Assembly: GCA_011947345.1 (NCBI GenBank)
Contig: JAAVTG010001003.1
Coordinates: forward strand, 682,001 to 746,000
DNA length: 64,000 nt
Direction of reading: 5' to 3'
From: Phytophthora quininea
Taxonomy: Eukaryota; Oomycota; Peronosporomycetes; Peronosporales; Peronosporaceae
The translations under genes and the position numbers were made by a program. The notes under the pieces were generated by a model that was given only the letters and a program-made list of their open reading frames with translations, did no database searches and was not told the DNA's origin. Every line of letters starts with the position of its first letter. Position 1 is the stretch's first letter. Of the stretch, positions 57,001-64,000 are shown in pieces.

Positions 57001-59794
57001 GTTGCGAACGCACAAGCGATCCCTGGGGAGAAGGCTCGGCGTTGGCTGACGAGACTAGCCGTCGAGCAGTCGCACGACCGTTGTCGGCCGGTACGGTTGA
57101 TGTGGACAGCATCATCGGCGTCACACGCGATTTCGTTCGGAGAGCCGCTTTCGCTTCCGACTTGTTGGCCTCTTCCGTGGCTTCCTCGGCATCTTCGAAA
57201 TGACTCAGCAGAATCGCCAAGAACAGATTGAGCATGATGAAATTGCCCAGCACCACGAGGGACGTGAAATACACCACACCAACCAAGCCAGTCGCTCGCC
57301 AGCCATCGAACAGCACGTTATTCCAATTCTCCCCGTAAGGATCTGGAAAACTGTGACCACGGACCACAGCAGCGTGTCGAAATTCGCGCGAGGAACGTAC
57401 ACGCCGCTGCTCAAGTCTGCAGCAGGTGATGTCACTGGAATTCCGTTGGCGTCGAACTGGAGGCGATTCCCAAACATCTGCATCCCCAGCAACGCGTACA
57501 CGTACATGAAGATCAAGAGAAGCACGCTGAAATTGCCAATCTCGCTGACAGCGCCGGCTATGAGACTGAGAAGCTTTTGCAGAGACGGCCATGATCTGCC
57601 AAGGAAAATCGTAAGCACCTCTCATTGTTGTACAGCCACTACCACGTACCTGGCCAACTTGAACAGACGAAAGATCCGCATCGACCGCAGTCCAGCAAGA
57701 GATTGGGCTTTTGCGTGAGCAGACCCCGACAAAAATTGGGAGGCGACACGAAGATTTCCACAATGCCCAGAGCTACGACCAAGGCGTCGAAGAGATTGTA
57801 CTGATCCTCAGCCCACTGATAAAGCCCCCACCCGACGATTTTGAGCAAAGCTTCAAGTAGAAAGAAAACTGTCAGTGCAAAGTTAATCACATCGACGGTA
57901 GATGCCAGGCTGTCGTCCACTGGGTACTGGTCCAGCGACAAGATCACCGTGTTGAGCAGGATCAGTGCCGTGACGGTTGTGCTAAACACCCAGTGCTTCA
58001 CCACGGACTTGATAAAACTTCTAAGTGTTGTAGATGTTCTCTTTGTGCGCGGTGGTGGGGGTATGGCCGCTTTAATTTCGCGCTGCAGCTTTCGCTCCTC
58101 AGCTTCCACCAACGACGCCTCGGAGAAGTTTTCCCAGATCACAGCAAGCGCCAAGTTGAGCATGAAGTACGAGCTGATGAGGACAAACGAGACGAGGAAA
58201 ACAGGAGAACTCGTCACGTACCCAGCATCCTGCAGCATGTACATGACGTCGGTCCAACCTTCGCGGGGCATGCAAATGAAGAGGACCATGGCTGTCTGGG
58301 CTAGACTGTCAAACCCAAGCAAACCAAAGTCGAGATTGGCATCGTACGTTGCTGTAAGTTGTAGCCTGGCCCTTATCTGCTCGTCTGGGTGTGTAAAGCG
58401 AAAGTTCCCGAACTCGTCGAAGTCAGATCCGCAGGTCTGGCCGACAGGACAAAGTCGTTCGTTCACGCCACCGGAATTGCACAGTTCAGCAGAGTCTCCT
58501 TCGTTTGCAACGGGCCAAAAGCAATTGCGTGGGGTTTTCCACGGCGAGGAGTCATGACTCCACGCTTCATTGTTCGTCTCCAGCGGCAGCAGTGTCGTTG
58601 TATCAACACACCTGTAGAGTTCAGGAGTCGCTGTTACTTGTTGCTGATAAGCTGGAAGATCGTCAAATGTTAGCGTGAGACCCAGCGCCACGGGGTACGG
58701 GGTCGTCCGACAACGCGAATGAGTAACTCCACTCCAAAGCTGCACGCCGATGACTCCATAGAAAAGAAGAGAAACGAGAGAAACACGACGACAGTGACGA
58801 GCTCTGGAATGGACTTGAGAAGCGCCGTCACGAGCTTTTTCACGCCAGGGACAGCATTGAGAAACCTCAGCGGGCGAAGGACGAGAAATGCCCGCATCCC
58901 GGCAGTAGCAGGAACGCTCGGCAGGGCCGCCACTAAGCCCACAACAACGACGGTGAAATCGATCCAATTCCACGGGTCCATCAGGTATGCGCCGCTATCG
59001 CCAATCAATCCCATCGCCACGACTTTCAACAAACATTCGAACGCGAACAGTGCCGTGAAAATGCTGTTGGCGTAGTCGGCGATCGTGTTGCGCAGTGAGC
59101 CTGTAGTGGTGGGGTTTCCCAAGTCATCCACGTGACGGACGTCCACAATGGCGAGCATGATGGAGTTGGTCGCGATCATCAGCAGAATGATGTGGTCAAA
59201 CACTTTAGACGTGACAATCCACACGATGTGCTGCCGGAGCAGGTTGGACTCTTCGAAGATCCCAAGAGAGCACGGAGCAAACTAAACAACGTAGCAAGTA
59301 TCCATGAGTTTGAAAACATCAACAAGGTTCAGCTAAAAAGTACAGACAAGGAATCGTTTGCCGTGTGCGAAGAAGTTGTAGCGGTCTGCAATGTCGGCAG
59401 AGCCGTCGTCGTTGGCGTAGCAGCCTGGAGAAGCATTGACGATGCTTTGCATAAAGTCGGCGACTGTGGAAGGCGGCAATGCAGACGAGAATCGACTTCC
59501 TGCCACACTTGAGCGCACAGAAGACGGACTGCTCTTCTCGTTGCGTTTTGCAGCGAGCATTGCTTCAGAAAACGGTCCTGTCGGGCTGGCTACAGCCACC
59601 TTGGCGGTGATGTTGATGTTTCTCCCCAAACTTGCACCGCGAGACATTCGTCGAGACCGATTGCTCGACTGGGACCTAGGGTCACTGCCGAGCTCTCGCA
59701 CTCGACTGCGCTCTACACTCAGTCGAAAGGCATTGAGAGCCATACTCGCGGCAGTGCCGGAGCTCGGCAAGCTCTGCCGACCGATGCCTGCCAT
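54052..59794 (-). CDS. Four-domain voltage-gated calcium channel alpha subunit
   Basis: ATG 59792-59794 (MAGIGRQSLPSSG), stop at 54052-54054. Four repeats of six membrane helices are readable. Voltage sensors: RAFLVLRPLRFL (I), GLRSMRIFRLFKLAR (II), TFRALRPLRMI (III) and RAVRVLRLIKLIR (IV). Pore filters: MPREGWTDV (I), LTGENWNNV (II, after restoring one base), STTEGWVTL (III) and ATGERWNDL (IV). Four glutamates indicate calcium selectivity. After repeat IV, WSNFDPEATGMI and EPLG resemble the EF-hand-like start of CaV/NaV tails. At least five introns lie mainly in the C-terminal third. Frame changes near 58740, 57715, 57345, 56700 and 56630 each fit one missing base. In oomycetes such channels could serve flagellar or signalling calcium entry (inference). 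Confidence 0.92.
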
Positions 59795-59930
59795 GGTCTT
59801 GTCGAATCCTACCGTAGTCCCGACTGTTCATGAAGGAGTTTCCGAGCAAGTGGTTGATAGTGTTGATACATTGCTTTATTTTTCTTCACAAACCTCATAC
59901 ATACATGGTTCTTACTTCTACATCATGTTT

Positions 59931-61896
59931 CTACTGTATTCTAAGTGCGTTTGTTTGTGTTGCAGCTCCGACAGGTGCGAAGCTGCCGTGTTGCTCTTGG
60001 ATCAGCCAGACATCGTCAACGACCTGGCCGTAGAGTCCTCGAGCCGCAGGGTTCTCCGGATCGGCTTCAACTTGTTGCCAGTGCAGGTGCGTGGCATTCA
60101 CGACTTGCATTCGCGAGTATCCGAAGATGGAGTTTCGGAAGGCGTCCCAAACCTCGGCAGGTCTCTCGAAGGCCTTGCGCATGATCGTGGTCAAGTATTG
60201 GCCCGCAGCTCCTGTCAGGATGTGCGTCGTGGCTCGCATGTTGTGTGTACGCTTCCACGTCTGGGACTTGTACACGTCGAATGCTCGCTCGTAGTTGTGC
60301 TGGTGGCCGCACAGGTACAGATCCACGCCGTGCACGTAGAACTTGTCCTCGAGTCGGTCTCGCAGCATGGCCGCTTTAGAGCCGCAGTTGGTGTCGTCGG
60401 ACGTGCAGTACATGGGGCGGTGGCCGATCACAATGAGCCACGGAGTCTGTTTGCGGTTAGCGTTCGCCTTGGCGAGGTCTTGCTCTAGCCACGCTTCTTG
60501 GCGTGCGATCAGATCGCCGTCCTCGTCCATGGTGTCCTTGAAGTAAATCTCCGTGGAGATAACTGTGAAGTGAACGAGACCCACGTCGTAGGAGTAAAAC
60601 CAGTTGTTCGGCACCGCCACGGGATCGTCCTCCTTGGAGCGGCCACCTGTGTGGACAGTTTGCACACCTTCGTTCAAGTTGCTTGGCATGAGGCGAAAGC
60701 GCTGCGAGTAGTGGCTGAAAGTGTTGTGCATCTCGTGGTTTCCTGGCGTCACCATGAACGGCACGCTGGCAGCGAGCGGCTCGATCTCTTGCATGAAGAT
60801 GTCTCCAACGTGGCCGTCGACCAGGTTCAGGTCGTAGGCGTAGTCTCCAACAGACACCACTCCGTCGACAATACCTTCTGCCACCTCGGACTGCATCATG
60901 GGCAGCGTCGCAGCATTCTGGTAGCCAATGTCCCCGTGACCAAGAATCGCGTTGGCTTGGGGCCCTCTCCAGGAGCTAGAATGGCAGGTCCGGTCTTCAT
61001 CGAGTACGGAATCGAGTATGACGAGTAGTTGGCATTGCCCACCACGTAGGTGTATCTCGTGTCGGGTTTGAGTCCCTCCAGTCGCACCACGTGCATCCAG
61101 CGCTTCGATTGTGCCTCTCCGCAGTCTTCAAATAGCGTCGTGTTGGCCCACGCAGCTACGGGGTCATCTCTGGTCCCTCCACCTCGATGTGAGCGTGGTA
61201 ACCTTCTCGCAATTGCAGTTGCGATGCGCCTTCCTCACAAAACTCTTTGGTCATCCATTGCACCGCCACACTGCCCGGTTCATGGCCATACGCAATGTGC
61301 ACGTGCTTGGGGCGACAGCGTTCAGCTTCGTCTCCTCGGAACGGGATGTTGACGCCGATCTTGCGCACTGCAGACCAGCCGTGGTAGATGGAGCCGACGG
61401 TGAACTCGTAGCTGGCGTCAGCGTCGTCCAGGTCAATGAAGGCCGTGTGGGTCGTGAACGTCGCGTTCTCCGAGTTGTAAGTGATGGCTTTCTTCCTGGC
61501 AAAAGGTTCCTCAGCGGCCTCGGTCATCAGCATCGTGTTGTTGTCTCCCAGTCGACGGTACCGAACTTCGACGTCCGATGCGACGTCATGACACGACCGC
61601 CACGGGTCGGCCAGGCCCGGACTGCTGTCGTCTTTCTTCTGCAGCTTGACAGTCGGGATGTAGGTGCGTCGAGTGGCCCACTCGATCACCGCTCGAGAGC
61701 CGATGACGGACGAGCGGATGTCGTAGGGCACGCAGTTCTCCACCTCGCGCTTCTCGAAGTCGTGCGAGTCCTCGGGCTCTTGGTCGCGGGCGTCCACGGC
61801 AGCACGAGGAGGTTTGTGGGGTGTCGGCACGCCCGTTGAGGATGCAGCACCGACGAGAGCTGCTAGCACCAGCAGGCGCAGCGTCCTGGAGATCAT
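59931..61896 (-). CDS. Purple acid phosphatase, secreted
   Basis: Metallophosphatase hydrolysing phosphate esters at acid pH. ATG 61894-61896 gives a signal peptide (MISRTLRLLVLAALVGAAS). An N-terminal FN3-like domain (residues about 150-270) precedes the catalytic domain. The metal ligands are in order: GDIG (readable only if one base is restored near 60955), VGDYAYD, GNHE, GHRPMY and GHQHNYERA. Two bases seem to be missing (near 61156 and 60955). The stop at 59931-59933 lies only 136 bp from the start codon of the next gene on the same strand. Likely involved in phosphate scavenging; many Asn-x-Thr/Ser sites fit a secreted protein. Confidence 0.92.
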
Positions 61897-62250
61897 TGGC
61901 GGTTTGCGCGTTGCTTGGCAAGTTTGAAAGTGATCGAGCTGCCGCATATATTAGGTCATAACCAGGCCAGAAAAATAACACTGCAACCGAGTATGCTAAG
62001 GAATCTGATGGTCGAGCCGGGAATTTTGAGACATGCCGAGCTCGTTTTGCTGTGCCCAGGGCTGCCAACGGACATCCTGGGGAGCTGCCAGCGGGTATCG
62101 AACAGGGAGCTGTTAGCGTTAACGGCCTTGCTGGTTGTTTTGCACTTCCTCTGCCCTGCACTCCGGCTGCGTGCGGCAGTGAGCTTTCGTCACGAAACCT
62201 CAGCTTGCTGGCGACCTTTCGGCGTTCGTAGCGTCGTTACAACAAGATAC
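61897..62250. other. Upstream region of the phosphatase gene
   Basis: About 350 bases with no gene; should contain the phosphatase promoter. Confidence 0.45.
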
Positions 62251-62568
62251 ACTGTAGTGAGCCAAGTTGAAGCCGATCCAAATGTATTACTCGGTATTCT
62301 CTTCCGGCTGAGCCGATCCCTGTTCAATTATTCCCATCGAGAAGAACTTCGACGTTGAAGCTCGCGGTGCAAGTTGCAGAGCTCCTTGCTCGAGCTCTGC
62401 CGATGGGGCTTCTCCGGCAAGTTTTTTCGTTTCCGCTGGAGCTACTGTTGTGCCAGCACTCCCGCTGGGATTTTATCGGCTGCGTCTTGGTTTTCATTCA
62501 TCGTGGCGAATATCGCATGCGCTGCCAGCGCGTGTGCTGAAAAACTGGAGGACCACCTCATCGGTTAC
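62251..62568 (+). repeat. Direct repeat, left copy (flanks PTPA fragment)
   Basis: Shares ordered blocks with 63453-63757: CACTGTAGTGAGCC, CTTGCTCGAGCTCTGCCGAT, CACTCCCGCTGGGATTTT, TTGGTTTTCATTCA and ACCACCTCATC. By eye, overall identity is moderate, with small indels. Confidence 0.75.
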
Positions 62569-62866
62569 GTAGGGGATATTCCTTTCGGAGCGAGTACGAC
62601 GCGAAACCGAGTGCAAACGGCCGCCATGGCAATACATTTCGTACCGGTATTGATAAGCGGTACACACCTCCTGCTGCCAAAAGGCGACGACAATCACAAG
62701 CACAGCAGGCTGTTTTGCAAGAAGTTTGCTGTGAGTCAGAATGTAGCCATCTCCCATCGGTCCAGAATTTTGTGGAGGTGATCAGTTTTGATATGAACGA
62801 TACTATAGTTGAAGTTGCTTTGTGTTTGAATTGACTTTAGACCACGTTATTGTTGCTATTTGCTAG

Positions 62867-63340
62867 GCTGCCTGCACAAGCTCGGGTTTTTCCAGCAGTC
62901 GGACTTCCCAGCCTTGGTGCTTCGGTTGTTCACGACGTACTTGACGGTGATGCGCCGACTCCAGAAGCAGTACATGCTGGAGCCCGCAGGCGCGCACGGT
63001 GTGTGGGGCTTTGACGATTACCACTGCCTCCCATTCTACTTTGGACCGTCACAGCTGATCGGGCAGAGAGAGATTTTGCCCGAGAGTGTGCATGACGACA
63101 ACGTTCTCGAGACCAACCACAAGGAGTACCTCTACTTGGACGCGATCAAGTTCATCAAGGAGGCGAAGGCTGGTTCGGAGACATCGCCCATGCTGAATGA
63201 CATCAGCACGCTACCGTCGAAGAAGAATGCTCAAGTTGCACGAAGGTGGAGTTTTGAATTAGCTACCGGTGATCCAACACCTTCGTTTCGGCACGCTGTT
63301 CCCGTGCACATGGACGCCGAGACAGGAAGATGACGACGGT
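62867..63340 (+). pseudogene. PP2A activator PTPA, C-terminal exon
   Basis: PTPA is a peptidyl-prolyl isomerase-fold activator of PP2A. After an AG acceptor at 62865-62866 the frame reads CLHKLGFF, then LTVMRRLQKQYMLEPAGAHGVWGFDDYH and YLYLDAIKFIKEAKAG with SPMLNDIS, the core of the family. The frame then shifts near 63225. The expected next part (MLKLHEGGVLN, stop TAG, LPVIQHLRFGTLFP) is readable in another frame with one in-frame stop. No N-terminal half is visible upstream, where a repeat lies instead. Truncation plus a stop suggests a broken copy rather than sequence error alone. Confidence 0.75.
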
Positions 63341-63452
63341 TCGACTTGCATTCCTGTGAGCATCCACCCTGGCACTGATGTTCGTGCCCCCAACTTTGAG
63401 TTAGATGCAGTGTTTTTCGGCGAAGGCTCCGTGGCCATAGCGTTGTTACAGC
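63341..63452. other. Spacer after PTPA exon
   Basis: May encode the last PTPA residues in a shifted frame (STCIPVSIHPGTDV); otherwise nothing. Confidence 0.3.
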
Positions 63453-63757
63453 ACTGTAGTGAGCCTTTTTTCATTTTTGAAGCAGCCAAGTTGAAAGGTA
63501 TCAGCAGATTGCCAAGAGTACCCAAGTTTTCTCTTCCGGCCGAGCCGATCCTTGTTACAGTATTCCCATTGAGAAAAACTTCGACGTAGAAGCTTGCAAT
63601 GCAGAGCCCCTTGCTCGAGCTCTGCCGATGGGGCTGGCCAGCAATTTTTGGCACCGCTGCTGCTCTAGCACTCCCGCTGGGATTTTGTCGACTGTCTTGG
63701 TTTTCATTCACCGTGGCGAATATTGCACGCGCTGAAAACTACCACCTCATCAGTTAC
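63453..63757 (+). repeat. Direct repeat, right copy (flanks PTPA fragment)
   Basis: Same block order and orientation as 62251-62568, starting with CACTGTAGTGAGCC and ending with ACCACCTCATCAGTTAC. Confidence 0.75.
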
Positions 63758-63940
63758 TGCCGCAGCACGGCCCGAAACCAAGTGGCAACGCGCAGGCTGC
63801 AGTTATCAATCACAAGAAATTTGTTGTGGCTCGGAGCGGAGCCAGCCAATCAGTGCTTCCCACACTAGCTCGTATCAAAATTCCAAGTCGCGGCCTGGAA
63901 ACGCTTCCATTCCACCCGTTCCCTTAGCAGATACATCGCG

Positions 63941-64000
63941 ATGGCGGAGACCGACGCCCCCGCCGTGAAGCAGCCCACATGGTACCCGCCGCGCCCCATC
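63941..64000 (+). CDS. Start of a gene cut by the window edge
   Basis: ATG 63941 opens a frame of 20 codons, MAETDAPAVKQPTWYPPRPI, with GC-rich coding-like composition and a fair start context (GCGATGG). It runs off the window, so the product cannot be named. Confidence 0.5.
   Translation, partial: MAETDAPAVKQPTWYPPRPI

Noticed and set aside
54501..59512. Plus-strand frames across the calcium channel
   Set aside because: Complement of channel exons; no independent features.
59436..60488. 350-codon plus frame across channel start and phosphatase end
   Set aside because: Antisense to two well-supported genes; His/Val-rich composition typical of a shadow.

Overview
This looks like nuclear DNA of an oomycete, most likely a Phytophthora-like member of the Peronosporales. 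The genes are compact, with short introns (about 60-80 nt, GTAAGT-type donors). Closely packed housekeeping genes sit beside dense transposon nests, and the set includes a single-repeat MYB protein with a THAQKY motif. Host genes have eukaryotic introns, and I see no bacterial operon structure, tRNA, rRNA or CRISPR array.

Layout. 1-24.5 kb is a transposon nest. It starts with a hAT transposase and then a nearly intact 16.5-kb Ty3-type LTR retrotransposon (2278-18820). That element carries gag, protease, reverse transcriptase, two RNase H domains, integrase with chromodomain, and a 3.5-kb antisense gene. It sits inside an older coiled-coil gene on the minus strand, flanked by a 4-bp target duplication. 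An AT-rich graveyard of MULE and hAT remnants follows. 24.5-40.9 kb is a gene island: DDX55/Spb4 helicase, an FN3/IQ protein, an ankyrin protein, RIOK2 and a TTC33-like TPR protein (head-to-head), a MYB protein and two unrecognised proteins. 41-51.8 kb is a second transposon-rich stretch. It holds a Helitron helicase end, a copia-like LTR, and a 3.5-kb MULE with perfect 8-bp target duplications that encodes both a transposase and a 2-oxoglutarate-oxygenase-like zinc-finger protein. That MULE also sits inside another reading frame. A 364-bp copy of a neighbouring gene exon lies here too. 51.8-62 kb is a second gene island on the minus strand: an amino acid/polyamine permease, a four-domain EEEE calcium channel and a purple acid phosphatase. 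62-64 kb holds a PTPA fragment between direct repeats and the start of a last gene.

Two points govern how to read the window. First, nearly every gene, conserved or not, shows apparent frameshifts, and wherever I could resolve them they fit single-base deletions. Uncorrected sequence errors are therefore more likely than decay, and I have avoided calling conserved genes pseudogenes on this ground alone. Second, both large transposons interrupt reading frames that rejoin exactly when the element and one target copy are removed, which fixes their boundaries to the base.

The strongest candidates for something undescribed are the large Ty3 element (candidate -1 frameshift signal at gag-pol, dual RNase H, long acidic insertion before the polymerase YIDD box, long antisense gene) and the MULE carrying an oxygenase-like zinc-finger gene.
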